NCBI RefSeq assembly: GCF_020524585.1
Contig: NZ_JAIVLK010000003.1
Span: forward strand, 372,001 to 436,000
Source: Celeribacter naphthalenivorans
Lineage (GTDB): Bacteria > Pseudomonadota > Alphaproteobacteria > Rhodobacterales > Rhodobacteraceae
Length of the DNA stretch: 64,000 nucleotides
Direction of reading: 5' to 3'
How positions within the stretch are numbered: the first letter of the stretch is position 1; each line of letters begins with the position of its first letter. The position numbers and the translations under genes are program-made. A model generated the notes under the pieces. The model searched no databases. It worked only from the letters and a program-made list of their open reading frames with translations, and was not told the DNA's origin. Below, piece by piece: positions 1 through 9,131 of this stretch.

Positions 1-831
1 GCGCAGGCGAAGGTCGAAGGCCGCAACTTCGACATCCGCAAACAGCTTTTGAAATTCGACGATGTGATGAACGACCAGCGGAAAGTGGTGTTCTCGCAAC
101 GCCGCGACATCATGGAGTCCGAGAACGTCAATGAGATCGTCGAGGATATGCGCCATGAGGTGATCGAGGACCTCGTCGGAGAGGCCATTCCGCCGAAATC
201 CTATCCGGATCAGTGGGATGTCGAAAAGCTGCATCGTGAGTTGGCTGACGCGCTGAACATGGATCTTCCGGTCAAGGATTGGGCGGAGGAAGAGGGGGTC
301 GATGACGAAGCGATTATCGAACGTATCTCCGAGGCCTCCGATCGCATGATGGCGGAAAAAGAAGAGTCCTTCGGGGCCGACCAGATGCGCCAGATCGAAA
401 AGCAATTCCTGTTGAATACCATCGATGCGAAATGGCGTGAGCATCTTTTGACGCTTGAGCATCTGCGGTCCGTCGTGGGCTTCCGCGGCTATGCGCAGCG
501 CGATCCGCTCAACGAGTACAAAAACGAAAGCTTCCAGCTTTTTGAAAGCATGCTCGACAGCCTGCGCAGCGAAGTAACGCAGAAACTGTCCCGCGTGCGC
601 CCGATGACCGAAGAAGAGCGCAATGCCATGTTGCAGCAGCTTGCCGAACAACAGGCCGCCGCTGTCGCCGGTGCACAACCGCAGCCCGTTGGGGAACCCG
701 AAGAGGGTCATCCGAATGAGGTTCCGGGGTTCGACGAAAACGATCCGTCGACCTGGGGCAATCCGGGGCGCAACGATCTCTGTCCGTGCGGTTCTGGTAA
801 AAAATTCAAACATTGCCACGGCGCTGTTTGA
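1..831 (+). CDS. secA: Protein translocase ATPase SecA, C-terminal part (5' end outside window)
   Basis: SecA is the motor ATPase that drives unfolded preproteins through SecYEG. Only the last 276 codons are present; the frame is open from base 1. Visible are the end of the second nucleotide-binding fold ([10 protein letters not shown]), the helical scaffold/wing region and a proline/glutamine-rich linker. The C-terminal zinc-binding SEC-C motif ([13 protein letters not shown], about 780-825) normally contacts SecB and phospholipids. A strong hairpin terminator follows. Identity is sure; the ATPase core is not in the window. Confidence 0.97.
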   Translation, partial: AQAKVEGRNFDIRKQLLKFDDVMNDQRKVVFSQRRDIMESENVNEIVEDMRHEVIEDLVGEAIPPKSYPDQWDVEKLHRELADALNMDLPVKDWAEEEGVDDEAIIERISEASDRMMAEKEESFGADQMRQIEKQFLLNTIDAKWREHLLTLEHLRSVVGFRGYAQRDPLNEYKNESFQLFESMLDSLRSEVTQKLSRVRPMTEEERNAMLQQLAEQQAAAVAGAQPQPVGEPEEGHPNEVPGFDENDPSTWGNPGRNDLCPCGSGKKFKHCHGAV

Positions 832-842
832 TTTTACCAATG

Positions 843-876
843 CGACCCGTGTTCGATTTTCGACACGGGTCGTTTT
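843..876 (+). terminator. Rho-independent terminator of secA
   Basis: A perfect 10-bp inverted repeat (843-852 with 863-872, arms CGACCCGTGT and ACACGGGTCG) with a 10-nt loop is followed by TTTT at 873-876. It lies 11 bases after the secA stop and before the next start at 953. Confidence 0.85.
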
Positions 877-952
877 GCTCTTTGCGGTTGAAACTCTGAC
901 GGCCACATCGGACACTCCTGCAAAATTTCATATTCTTTGAGGGCGCTGAGCC

Positions 953-2524
953 ATGTTGAAATCTCTGTGGGCTCTCGCTGCGACTTTGACCGTTCTGGTC
1001 GCGCCGACTGTGGCGAAGGCTCAGGATGTGAACCTGCTGTCGCGTGATGGCTCCATTTCGATCATCGGCAATTTCCTGAGCTTTGATGGTGAGTTTTACC
1101 GGGTCGAGACCGATCTCGGTGTGCTCACGGTGGACAGCTCCGGCGTGCGTTGCGAAGGGCCGGGGTGTCCCGCTCTCGACGGTTATTATGCGCAGATTCG
1201 CCTGTCGGGCGACGCCAAGGGCACGCGCACGCTCTTGCCCGCGTTGATCACCGCCTTTGCGATCAGAAATGGCTATACCGTCGCGACGAGCCCTTTGAGC
1301 GAAACCCAGCGCTCGATGATTCTGACCGATGCGGAAAACGACATTACGGTCGGGGAATTCCTGCTCTTCGATACGTCCAGTGCCGAAGGATTTGCCGATC
1401 TCATCTCCGAGAACACCGACATGGTCCTGTCGCTGCGCAAGGTCGCGCCCAAGGAAATGGCGCTGGCTTATGAGGCCGGTGTCGGCGATCTGTCCGATCC
1501 GCTGCGCGCTCGCGTCGTGGCGCTTGATGGTTTGGTCCCTGTCGTGTCGCGGTCGAATATCGTGCACGGGCTGTCGCTCTCTGAGCTTTCGGCAATTTAC
1601 CGCGGCCAAGTGACGAATTGGCAAGAGATCGGGGGGGCAGATGCGCCGATTGTGGCCCATCTCATGCGGGACGATTTGCAGGACGGGAGCGAATTTCGTC
1701 GGATGATCCTCGGCCATGGCGTCCAGATCGCGGAAGGGGCTGTGACGCTTCATGACCGCTACGACAGCCTGGTCGCCGCGATTGAACAGGACCCCTATGC
1801 TTTGGGTCTTGGTCGTATGTCGGAGGGCGGAACGGTGAAGCCGGTCGGCCTAAGCGGCGCCTGCGGGTTCGAGGCGCGCGCAGCGGCGTCGGACATCAAG
1901 AGCGAGGATTACCCGCTGACCCGCCCGGTTTTCCTCTACACGCCCGCGCATCGTTTGCCGAAACTGGCGCGGGAGTTCCTGTCCTTCGTGGTGTCGCCTG
2001 CGGCGCAGATCGTGGTCGCGCGGACGGATTTTGTCGATCAGGGCGTGGATGAACTGTCTTTCCGCGATCAGGGATGGCGGTTTGCCAATGCGATCCGCCA
2101 TGCGGGCGAAGACATCACACTCGAAGATTTGCAATCCGTGACAGGCACGCTTCAAGGCGCCAAACGCTTGACGCTCGGCTTCCGGTTCGAAGGCGGGTCA
2201 ACCACACTCGATGCGCAGTCGCGCTCGAACGTGCATCTTTTGGCAGAGCTTTTGGAGGCGGGCGTTTATGACGGCCAGTCCCTGACCTTTGCCGGGTTCT
2301 CGGACGGCCAAGGGCGCGCCTCGATCAATGCGGCCCTGTCCAAGCGCCGGGCTGAGGCGGTTTTGAAAGCGGTCCGACAAGCGATGGGCGAGGCGTTCGA
2401 AGCGGATCGTGTGACCTTGAGCGCCGAAGGGTTTGGTGAGGCCATGCCTTTGGCCTGCGATGACGTCGAATGGGGCCGATCTCTGAACCGACGTGTTGAG
2501 GTTTGGGTTAAATCTTCGAGTTAA
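953..2524 (+). CDS. Periplasmic PstS-like substrate-binding/OmpA fusion protein
   Basis: A 523-residue exported protein. Residues 1-23 form a Sec signal peptide ending AKA-QD. Roughly residues 85-355 resemble the phosphate-binding PstS type of periplasmic binding protein, including the stretch LSAIYRGQVTNWQEIGG. Residues about 400-520 form an OmpA/MotB-type peptidoglycan-binding domain (FSDGQG, then LSKRRAEAV, then NRRVEVWV). No transporter genes are adjacent, so a role in uptake is not supported; a wall-anchored ligand-binding or sensing protein is more likely. The start at 953 follows GAGG at 940-943. The domain assignment is good, the ligand unknown. Confidence 0.85.
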   Translation: MLKSLWALAATLTVLVAPTVAKAQDVNLLSRDGSISIIGNFLSFDGEFYRVETDLGVLTVDSSGVRCEGPGCPALDGYYAQIRLSGDAKGTRTLLPALITAFAIRNGYTVATSPLSETQRSMILTDAENDITVGEFLLFDTSSAEGFADLISENTDMVLSLRKVAPKEMALAYEAGVGDLSDPLRARVVALDGLVPVVSRSNIVHGLSLSELSAIYRGQVTNWQEIGGADAPIVAHLMRDDLQDGSEFRRMILGHGVQIAEGAVTLHDRYDSLVAAIEQDPYALGLGRMSEGGTVKPVGLSGACGFEARAAASDIKSEDYPLTRPVFLYTPAHRLPKLAREFLSFVVSPAAQIVVARTDFVDQGVDELSFRDQGWRFANAIRHAGEDITLEDLQSVTGTLQGAKRLTLGFRFEGGSTTLDAQSRSNVHLLAELLEAGVYDGQSLTFAGFSDGQGRASINAALSKRRAEAVLKAVRQAMGEAFEADRVTLSAEGFGEAMPLACDDVEWGRSLNRRVEVWVKSSS

Positions 2525-2525
2525 A

Positions 2526-3305
2526 TCAAAGATAACCCGATCCACGGAAGCTCAGCTCCGTCGATTTTCCGATGATCAGATGATCGTGCAACTGGATGTC
2601 CAGCGCTTCGGCTGCGTCCCTGATCTGGTTCGTCATGCTGATGTCCGCGTCCGAGGGCGTCGGATCACCCGACGGATGATTGTGCACAAGGATCAGCGCC
2701 GAGGCGTTCAGCTCCAGCGCGCGTTTTACCACCTCGCGCGGGTAGACCGGGACGTGATCGACCGTACCGCGGGCTTGTTCCTCATCGGCGATCAGGATGT
2801 TTTTGCGGTCGAGATAGAGCACGCGGAACTGTTCGGTTTCGCGATGCGCCATGGTGGTATGGCAATAGTCCAGAACCGCGTCCCAGCTCGAAATCACGGG
2901 CCGCTGCATCACGCGGGCGCGGGCCAGACGGTGCGCGGCGGCCTCGACGATCTTGAGGTCTTGGGCGGCGGCAATATCCATCCCCTCGACCTCCAGAAGG
3001 CGCGGGATCGGGGCGGAGATGACCCGATTGTAATCGCCGAAGGCCTCGATCAAGGCGGCGGCAATCGGTTTCACATCGGCGCGGGGCAGGGCGCGGTAGA
3101 GCACGAGTTCCAACAGCTCATAATCCGGCATCGCCTGCGCGCCGCCGTCGATGAAACGGTCCTGCAAATGCTTGCGATGATTGCGCAGATAGCTTGGCGG
3201 GCGCGAGGGGAGGACGACCGGGCGGGCCTCGTCGAGATCGAAGAGCCAGTCGGGCATTTCCCGAAATGCGGAGGGGGTCGAGGGCGTGTTCATGGAATAA
3301 TCCAT
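2526..3305 (-). CDS. radC: RadC/JAB-domain (MPN+) protein
   Basis: A 259-residue RadC-family protein. The N-terminal part has the helix-hairpin-helix-like region around residues 60-120 (YELLELVLY and LLEVEGMDIAAAQDL). The C-terminal MPN domain carries the zinc metalloprotease-like JAMM signature: Glu158, His208 and His210 in HNHPSGD, and Asp221. Despite the old name, a role in DNA repair is not established for the family. It is transcribed away from dnaJ behind a hairpin. The start is uncertain: ATG at 3305 and ATG at 3293 are both possible, neither with a clear ribosome-binding site. Confidence 0.9.
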   Translation of the reverse strand: MDYSMNTPSTPSAFREMPDWLFDLDEARPVVLPSRPPSYLRNHRKHLQDRFIDGGAQAMPDYELLELVLYRALPRADVKPIAAALIEAFGDYNRVISAPIPRLLEVEGMDIAAAQDLKIVEAAAHRLARARVMQRPVISSWDAVLDYCHTTMAHRETEQFRVLYLDRKNILIADEEQARGTVDHVPVYPREVVKRALELNASALILVHNHPSGDPTPSDADISMTNQIRDAAEALDIQLHDHLIIGKSTELSFRGSGYL

Positions 3306-3343
3306 GGCCCGATTCGCTGAAAAAGTAGTTAACGCAAATTAAG

Positions 3344-3365
3344 AGAGGGCGCCGAAGCGCCCTCT
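3344..3365 (-). terminator. Hairpin downstream of dnaJ
   Basis: On the minus strand a 9-bp stem (arms 3357-3365 and 3344-3352) closes a TTCG tetraloop, directly after the dnaJ stop. The U-tract behind it is poor (CTTAATTT), so it may act as a weak terminator or as a 3'-end stabiliser between dnaJ and radC. Confidence 0.6.
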
Positions 3366-3373
3366 TACATCAC

Positions 3374-4534
3374 TCAGGAATGTTTCATCCCATCCCAGAA
3401 GCTTTTGACTTTCTTAAAGAAAGTTGAGCTTTCCGGGTTGTTGTTGTCTTCGCCCAGCTTGTCGAACTCCTGGAGAAGTTCCTTTTGCTTGGCCGTCAAG
3501 TTCACAGGCGTTTCCACCGCGAGCTCAATGAACATATCGCCCTGACCGCCCCCTCTGAGCGCTGGCATGCCTTTGGCGCGCAGGCGCATTTGGCGGCCGG
3601 ATTGGCTGCCTGCGGGGATTTTCACCCGCGAGCGGCCACCGTCGATGGTCGGCACTTCGATGTCGCCGCCGAGCGCCGCCGTTGCCATGGAGACAGGCAC
3701 GGAGCAATGCAGGTTCACACCTTCGCGTTCGAAAATCGCGTGAGGACGGACCTCGATGAAGATGTACAAATCGCCGGTCGGCCCACCACGAAGCCCCGCT
3801 TCACCTTCGCCAGCAAGACGAATGCGCGTGCCGGTTTCGACGCCCGCAGGGATGTTGACGGAGAGCGAGCGCTCTTTTTCAACACGGCCCGCACCGTGAC
3901 AATCGTGGCAGGGATCCTTGATCGTTTGACCAAGGCCGCCACAGGCCGGACAGGTGCGTTCGACCGTGAAGAACCCCTGTTGCGCGCGGACTTTGCCCAT
4001 GCCGGAGCACGACGGGCAGGTTTGCGGTTCCGCGCCGTTGGCCGCGCCCGTGCCGCTACAGCTGGTGCAGGCGACGGAGGTGGGGACGTTGATGGTTTTC
4101 TGCGCGCCTTTGTAGGCTTCTTCGAGGGTGACGCGCATGTCGTAGCGCAAATCCGAGCCGCGTTGCGCCCGAGACCGGCCGCCGCCACCGCGTTGACCGC
4201 CCATGAAGTCGCCGAACAGGTCGTCGAAGACATCGGAGAAGGCCGAGGCAAAGTCGCCCTGACCCGCGCCGCCGCCGAAGCCACCACGCCCGCCGCCCAT
4301 GCCGCCTTGCTCGAAAGCAGCGTGACCAAAGCGGTCATAGGCGGCTTTCTTGTCGGCGTCCTTGAGCGTGTCATAGGCCTCGTTCACTTCCTTGAACTTG
4401 GCCTCCGCATCGGGGTTGTCCTTGTTGCGGTCGGGGTGAAACTCCATCGCTTTCTTGCGATAAGCTTTTTTGAGCTCCGCGGCATCCGCGCCTTTTTCGA
4501 CGCCAAGCACTTCGTAATAATCGCGTTTTGCCAT
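3374..4534 (-). CDS. dnaJ: Chaperone DnaJ
   Basis: Hsp40 co-chaperone that delivers unfolded clients to DnaK and stimulates its ATPase. The 386-residue product has the full class I layout: J domain at residues 1-70 with the HPD motif (FHPDRN), a Gly/Phe-rich stretch around 75-120, and a zinc-finger region with four repeats ([32 protein letters not shown]). The C-terminal substrate-binding beta domains follow. A good Shine-Dalgarno AAGGA precedes the ATG. It lies 75 bases behind dnaK on the same strand and is probably co-transcribed from the dnaK promoter. Confidence 0.98.
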   Translation of the reverse strand: MAKRDYYEVLGVEKGADAAELKKAYRKKAMEFHPDRNKDNPDAEAKFKEVNEAYDTLKDADKKAAYDRFGHAAFEQGGMGGGRGGFGGGAGQGDFASAFSDVFDDLFGDFMGGQRGGGGRSRAQRGSDLRYDMRVTLEEAYKGAQKTINVPTSVACTSCSGTGAANGAEPQTCPSCSGMGKVRAQQGFFTVERTCPACGGLGQTIKDPCHDCHGAGRVEKERSLSVNIPAGVETGTRIRLAGEGEAGLRGGPTGDLYIFIEVRPHAIFEREGVNLHCSVPVSMATAALGGDIEVPTIDGGRSRVKIPAGSQSGRQMRLRAKGMPALRGGGQGDMFIELAVETPVNLTAKQKELLQEFDKLGEDNNNPESSTFFKKVKSFWDGMKHS

Positions 4535-4568
4535 GGATCTATTCCTTTAACAGAACCGCAAAATCGAA

Positions 4569-4587
4569 CCGGCCCAAAACGGGCCGG
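4569..4587 (-). other. Intergenic hairpin between dnaK and dnaJ
   Basis: A 7-bp perfect stem (4569-4575 with 4581-4587, CCGGCCC/GGGCCGG) with a 5-nt loop sits in the dnaK-dnaJ gap. On the minus strand it is followed by TTCGATTTT, not a clean U-run. It could lower dnaJ expression relative to dnaK by partial termination, or mark an mRNA processing site. Confidence 0.5.
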
Positions 4588-4609
4588 CTCAAACGGTCCT
4601 TACATGCGC

Positions 4610-6535
4610 TTAGGAGCGCTTGTTGTCGTCAAGATCCTCAAAGTCGGCATCGACGATGTCGTCATCGACGGAGGACGGACCTTCGTCCACATCGACGTCA
4701 TCGGCCTGACCCGAAGAGGCTTGTTCGGCCTTATAGATGGCCTCGCCCAGTTTCATGGCCGCATCGGTCACGTTCTGGATGCCGGAGCGGATTTTGTCCG
4801 GGTTCTCGGTTTCCAGCTGATCCTTGAGCGCAGCGATGGCCAGTTCGATGGCTTCGATCGTGGTCGGATCGACCTTGTCGCCGTGCTCTTCCATGGATTT
4901 CTCCGTGGAGTGGATGAGGCTCTCGGCCTGATTCTTGGCTTCGACGAGATCTTTGCGGGCCTTGTCGGCTTCGGCGTTCGCCTCGGCGTCCTTGACCATT
5001 TTCTCGATGTCCTCATCGGACAGACCGCCGGAGGCTTGGATCGTGATCTTTTGCTCTTTACCGGTGCCTTTGTCCTTCGCACCCACTTCGACGATACCGT
5101 CGGCGTTGATGTCGAAGGTCACTTCGATCTGCGGCATGCCGCGCGGTGCCGGCGGGATGCCTTCGAGGTTGAATTGACCGAGCATCTTGTTGTCAGCGGC
5201 CATTTCGCGCTCGCCTTGGAAGACACGCAGCGTCACGGCGGACTGGTTGTCCTCAGCCGTCGAGAAGATCTGCGACTTCTTGGTCGGGATCGTCGTGTTG
5301 CGGTCGATCAGGCGAGTGAACACGCCACCCAGCGTTTCGATGCCGATGGACAGCGGGGTCACGTCGAGCAGGAGAACGTCTTTGACGTCGCCTTGCAGAA
5401 CGCCGGCCTGAATGGCGGCACCCATGGCAACCACTTCGTCCGGGTTCACACCCTTATGCGCTTCTTTACCGAAGAATTTGGTCACTTCTTCAATGACTTT
5501 CGGCATACGGGTCATACCGCCAACGAGCACAACTTCGTCGATGTCGGAGGTGGAGAGACCTGCGTCTTTCAGGGCCGCTTTACACGGGTCCATCGAGCGT
5601 TTGATCAGATCGGACACGAGGCTTTCGAGCTTTGCACGGGTCAGTTTGACCACGAGGTGCAACGGCGTGCCGGAGGACGGGTCCATGGAGATGAACGGCT
5701 GGTTGATCTCGGTCTGAGTGGACGACGACAGTTCGATCTTGGCTTTCTCGGCGGCTTCTTTGAGACGCTGGAGGGCCATTTTGTCTTTGGTCAGATCGAC
5801 GCCATGCTCTTTTTTGAACTCCTCGGCGAGGTAGTTCACGATGCGCATGTCGAAGTCTTCACCACCGAGGAAGGTGTCGCCGTTGGTGGCTTGCACCTCA
5901 AAAACGCCATCGCCGAGTTCGAGGATGGTCACGTCGAAGGTCCCGCCGCCAAGGTCATAGACCGCGATGGTTTTGGTGTCGTCTTTGTCGAGGCCGTAAG
6001 CCAGAGCCGCAGCGGTCGGTTCGTTGATGATCCGCAGCACTTCGAGACCGGCGATTTTGCCGGCGTCTTTGGTGGCCTGACGCTGAGCGTCGTTGAAGTA
6101 GGCCGGAACGGTGATCACCGCTTGGGTCACTTCTTCGCCGAGGTAGGACTCAGCGGTTTCTTTCATCTTGCCCAGGATGAAGGCGGAGATTTGCGAAGGC
6201 GAATATTTGTCGCCGCGCACTTCGACCCACGCATCACCATTGCCACCGTCGACGATGGAGTAGGGCACGAGTTTCTTATCTTTTTCCACGGCTTCGTCGC
6301 CCATGCGACGGCCGATCAGGCGTTTCACGGCGAAAACCGTGTTCTCGGGGTTGGTCACAGCCTGACGTTTGGCTGCCTGACCCACGAGGCGTTCACTGTC
6401 GGTGAAACCGACGATGGAGGGCGTGGTACGCGCCCCTTCGGAGTTCTCGATCACACGCGGCTGCGACCCATCCATGATGGCAACGCAGGAGTTGGTGGTC
6501 CCGAGGTCGATACCGATGACTTTGGCCATGCTCAA
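4610..6535 (-). CDS. dnaK: Chaperone DnaK (Hsp70)
   Basis: Cytoplasmic Hsp70 ATP-dependent chaperone, 641 residues, normal length. The nucleotide-binding domain (about 1-385) starts with [12 protein letters not shown] and contains [14 protein letters not shown] and the [12 protein letters not shown] motif. The linker [15 protein letters not shown] leads into the substrate-binding domain. The C-terminal lid ends with an acidic tail. The Shine-Dalgarno GAGGA precedes ATG 6535. The first gene of dnaK-dnaJ; grpE is not next to it. A candidate promoter lies about 120 bases upstream. Confidence 0.99.
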   Translation of the reverse strand: MSMAKVIGIDLGTTNSCVAIMDGSQPRVIENSEGARTTPSIVGFTDSERLVGQAAKRQAVTNPENTVFAVKRLIGRRMGDEAVEKDKKLVPYSIVDGGNGDAWVEVRGDKYSPSQISAFILGKMKETAESYLGEEVTQAVITVPAYFNDAQRQATKDAGKIAGLEVLRIINEPTAAALAYGLDKDDTKTIAVYDLGGGTFDVTILELGDGVFEVQATNGDTFLGGEDFDMRIVNYLAEEFKKEHGVDLTKDKMALQRLKEAAEKAKIELSSSTQTEINQPFISMDPSSGTPLHLVVKLTRAKLESLVSDLIKRSMDPCKAALKDAGLSTSDIDEVVLVGGMTRMPKVIEEVTKFFGKEAHKGVNPDEVVAMGAAIQAGVLQGDVKDVLLLDVTPLSIGIETLGGVFTRLIDRNTTIPTKKSQIFSTAEDNQSAVTLRVFQGEREMAADNKMLGQFNLEGIPPAPRGMPQIEVTFDINADGIVEVGAKDKGTGKEQKITIQASGGLSDEDIEKMVKDAEANAEADKARKDLVEAKNQAESLIHSTEKSMEEHGDKVDPTTIEAIELAIAALKDQLETENPDKIRSGIQNVTDAAMKLGEAIYKAEQASSGQADDVDVDEGPSSVDDDIVDADFEDLDDNKRS

Positions 6536-6654
6536 AATCCTCTCTTAGGCGATGTTGTGACGTTGGACCCATTGCGGCGTCCGCCGTCGATCCCAATGTT
6601 ACTGACCGACCTGAAATCCAGTTTGAAGTTCAGGCCAATCAAAGCTTCTGGGCG

Positions 6655-6683
6655 TATATAAGGAGCGGTTTTGGCCCCTGCAA
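6655..6683 (-). promoter_or_regulatory. Candidate dnaK promoter
   Basis: On the minus strand CTTGCAG, with TTGCAG at 6683-6678, is followed after 17 bases by TATATA at 6660-6655. The CTTG start of the -35 box is compatible with RpoH-type heat-shock promoters in alphaproteobacteria, but the sequence also fits sigma-70. No CIRCE inverted repeat was seen in the leader. Confidence 0.5.
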
Positions 6684-6753
6684 GTTGTGCGAGGGGGTCT
6701 ATGCGTGGAAAAATGGAGTCATTTCCGTAAGAAAACGTCAGAGGATGTTAAAA

Positions 6754-7365
6754 ATGCAGAAATCTGTGCCGTTGGATTTGCGGGGCATGCAGGTGTTCAG
6801 GGGGCTTTTGGACCTTGAGGAGCAAAAACGCATGGTCGCGGCACTGCGCGATGTGGTGCGCGAGGTGCCTTTGTTTCACCCGATGACGCCGTCGGGCAAG
6901 CGGATGTCGGTGCGAATGACTTCTGCGGGGCGCTTCGGTTGGATCACGGATGCGAAGGGCTATCGCTACAGTCCGACCCATCCCGAGGGGCAGACATGGC
7001 CTGAGATACCGGAGATCGTGTTGAAGGTCTGGTTGGAGGTGTCGGGCGCCACGCGCGCGCCAGAGTCCTGTCTGATCAATTTCTATGATGCGGAGGCCAA
7101 GATGGGTCTGCACCAGGATCGCGACGAACAGGATTTCTCGCAACCTGTGGTGTCTATTTCTCTGGGCGACGAGGCACTGTTTCGGGTCGGCAACGAGACG
7201 CGGGGCGGCAAGACGGAGAGTCTGTGGCTCAGCTCTGGCGATGTCGTCGTGATGGGCGGCGCCTCTCGGCTTTTGTATCACGGCATAGACCGGGTGAAGC
7301 CGGGGAGCAGCAGTCTTTTGCCGAAAGGCGGGCGGATCAATGTCACGCTCAGGGTCGTGACCTGA
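6754..7365 (+). CDS. alkB: AlkB-type alpha-ketoglutarate/Fe(II) DNA-repair dioxygenase
   Basis: Oxidative demethylase that removes alkyl lesions such as 1-methyladenine and 3-methylcytosine from nucleic acids. The 203-residue product shows the iron triad His120-x-Asp122 (HQD) and His176 (LYHG), and the 2-oxoglutarate-binding R-x-N-x-T-x-R motif as RINVTLR near the C-terminus. I chose ATG 6754 because AGAGG at 6740-6744 is correctly spaced for it; ATG 6745 and a longer upstream frame are less likely. No ada or methyltransferase gene is adjacent. It ends 3 bases before the convergent permease gene. Confidence 0.93.
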   Translation: MQKSVPLDLRGMQVFRGLLDLEEQKRMVAALRDVVREVPLFHPMTPSGKRMSVRMTSAGRFGWITDAKGYRYSPTHPEGQTWPEIPEIVLKVWLEVSGATRAPESCLINFYDAEAKMGLHQDRDEQDFSQPVVSISLGDEALFRVGNETRGGKTESLWLSSGDVVVMGGASRLLYHGIDRVKPGSSSLLPKGGRINVTLRVVT

Positions 7366-7368
7366 GGC

Positions 7369-8187
7369 TTAGCGCGCGCCCCAGCTCAGCGACACGCGTT
7401 TGCGGGTGAAAAACTCGGCCAAAAGCCCGATGGTCAGGCACACGAGCGTGAAGACGACCGGATACATAATTGAGCTTTTGTGCGGATTGTAATTCACGAA
7501 GGTAAAGCCACGGGCCTGATCGATGGTGTGGAACAACGGGTTCCATGTGAACATGGCGATCATGAAGGCCGGGGTCTGGTTGGCCACGAACATCTTGCCG
7601 GAGGTGAACAGATTTGCCCGCGTATAGATGAGCTGAAGAATCCGAACGAACCCCGGCGCCCAGGGTTTCGCCGCCAAAAACACCATGCCGATCGAGGAGC
7701 CTGAGGCCCAGGCCAGAAGGAACATGCCAAAGGCACCGGTCAGGTTTTGAAAATGCACGGTGCCCCAGCCCAGAGAGTAGCCGAACAGGATCACGGTCAC
7801 GGAGAGTGTCTGGATATACAGCGTGCTGAGCGCCGAAGAGGTGATAGCGATGGCCGTGTTCATCGGCGCGTGCTGCATCATCGGCGAGGCGGCGGTTTCC
7901 GAGGAGGCGACGGCGGAGAGGGATTTATTGTGCGTGAGGAACAGGAAAATCCCCGACATGATATAGAGAATGAAATCGCCCCGGATCGCCGTGCCGCGCA
8001 CGCCGATGATCGAATACATAAAGCTGAAGACCGCGACGAGGATCAGGGTCTGCGAGATGCTGATCAAAAGCCCGATGATCGGATTGCCGTTCGTCTTGCG
8101 GACATGGCGCACAGTGTTGACGAAAATCAACCTTAGGACAGTCAGGGCTGCCGACAGGCCGCTCTGGGTTCTGGTGTAATGGAACAT
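7369..8187 (-). CDS. ABC-2 type polysaccharide-export permease (KpsM-like)
   Basis: A 272-residue inner-membrane protein with about six hydrophobic segments, of the ABC-2/KpsM-RfbA family that exports capsular polysaccharide or O-antigen with a KpsT-type ATPase. Supporting features are the length, the N-terminal amphipathic region before the first membrane segment, and the FTWNPLFHTIDQAR stretch before the last segment, typical of the family. No ATPase, KpsE/Wza or KpsC/S gene is next to it, so its partner must be encoded elsewhere. Genes for Kdo activation (kdsB) and surface-sugar synthesis are close by. Confidence 0.8.
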   Translation of the reverse strand: MFHYTRTQSGLSAALTVLRLIFVNTVRHVRKTNGNPIIGLLISISQTLILVAVFSFMYSIIGVRGTAIRGDFILYIMSGIFLFLTHNKSLSAVASSETAASPMMQHAPMNTAIAITSSALSTLYIQTLSVTVILFGYSLGWGTVHFQNLTGAFGMFLLAWASGSSIGMVFLAAKPWAPGFVRILQLIYTRANLFTSGKMFVANQTPAFMIAMFTWNPLFHTIDQARGFTFVNYNPHKSSIMYPVVFTLVCLTIGLLAEFFTRKRVSLSWGAR

Positions 8188-8333
8188 CCTGTGGGTCCTG
8201 TCCTGAGAATATTGCCTGCCGATATGGGATTCGGGCGAGGGATTTCTTGCTGTTCCCTGTGAGCCGTAGCATAAGGTTGTTGAGGTTTTCTTTCAACGAA
8301 AACGCATCGATGTAGCGATTTAGGAGCGTAGTA

Positions 8334-9131
8334 ATGGATTTTGATCAACTCATCCCGGTGATGCGGCGCCTTGCGATCGAGGCCGGGGAGAAGATCCTCG
8401 AGATCTATAATGCAGATGATTTCGAGGTCAAAACAAAGTCTGACGAAAGCCCGGTGACCGAAGCGGATGAGGCGGCGGATGCGCTGATCTCCGCAGGTCT
8501 TCGCGCGGCGTTCCCGGATGTGACCTTGATCACCGAAGAACAGGCGGAGTCGCACGGCCTGAAATCCGACACTTTCCTGATCGTGGACCCGCTGGACGGG
8601 ACGAAGGAATTCGTCAAGCGTCGTGGCGATTTCACCGTCAACATCGCCTATGTCGAAAAAGGCGTGCCGCTGCGTGGTGTGGTCTATGCGCCCGCCAAGG
8701 ACCGGCTGTTCATCACCGATGCGTCTGGTCAGTCCTATGAGGAGCTTGGCCCCTTCGATGCCACCACCCCGGGCGAGATGAAGAAGATCTCGGTCTCTAA
8801 ACCGGACAATGAGGCTCTGATGATCGTCGCCTCGAAATCCCACCGCGATCAGGCGACCGAGGATTACCTCGCGAAATACAAAGCCAAGGACAGCAAATCG
8901 GCGGGGTCTTCGCTGAAATTCTGTCTCGTGGCGACGGGCGAGGCCGATCTTTACCCGCGCGTTGGGCGCACCATGGAGTGGGACACGGCGGCGGGTCATG
9001 CCGTTCTTTTGGGCGCCGGTGGCGAAGTTGTGCGTTTCGACGATCACAGCCCGCTGACCTATGGCAAAGAAGACTACGCCAACCCGTTCTTCATCGCCTA
9101 TGCGCCGGGCGTCGAGCTTAAAGACGCTTGA
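8334..9131 (+). CDS. cysQ: 3'(2'),5'-bisphosphate nucleotidase CysQ
   Basis: Inositol-monophosphatase-fold enzyme that hydrolyses 3'-phosphoadenosine-5'-phosphate (PAP), the by-product of PAPS use in sulfate assimilation and sulfotransfer, to AMP. The 265-residue product carries the metal-binding motif DPLDGT (Asp85, Asp88) with EE at about 68-69, and a second motif around WDTAAGHAVL near residue 220. The Shine-Dalgarno is GGAG in TAGGAGCG. It overlaps kdsB by one base (TGATG). A sulfotransferase gene 7 kb downstream would produce PAP as by-product. Confidence 0.93.
   Translation: MDFDQLIPVMRRLAIEAGEKILEIYNADDFEVKTKSDESPVTEADEAADALISAGLRAAFPDVTLITEEQAESHGLKSDTFLIVDPLDGTKEFVKRRGDFTVNIAYVEKGVPLRGVVYAPAKDRLFITDASGQSYEELGPFDATTPGEMKKISVSKPDNEALMIVASKSHRDQATEDYLAKYKAKDSKSAGSSLKFCLVATGEADLYPRVGRTMEWDTAAGHAVLLGAGGEVVRFDDHSPLTYGKEDYANPFFIAYAPGVELKDA

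Noticed and set aside
3485-6661. A 1058-codon open frame antisense to dnaJ-dnaK
   Set aside because: It spans two certain genes and the gap between them; its composition is typical of a mirror frame of GC-biased coding DNA.
6536-6753. CIRCE element upstream of dnaK
   Set aside because: No TTAGCACTC-N9-GAGTGCTAA-like repeat is present; a sigma-factor promoter was found instead.
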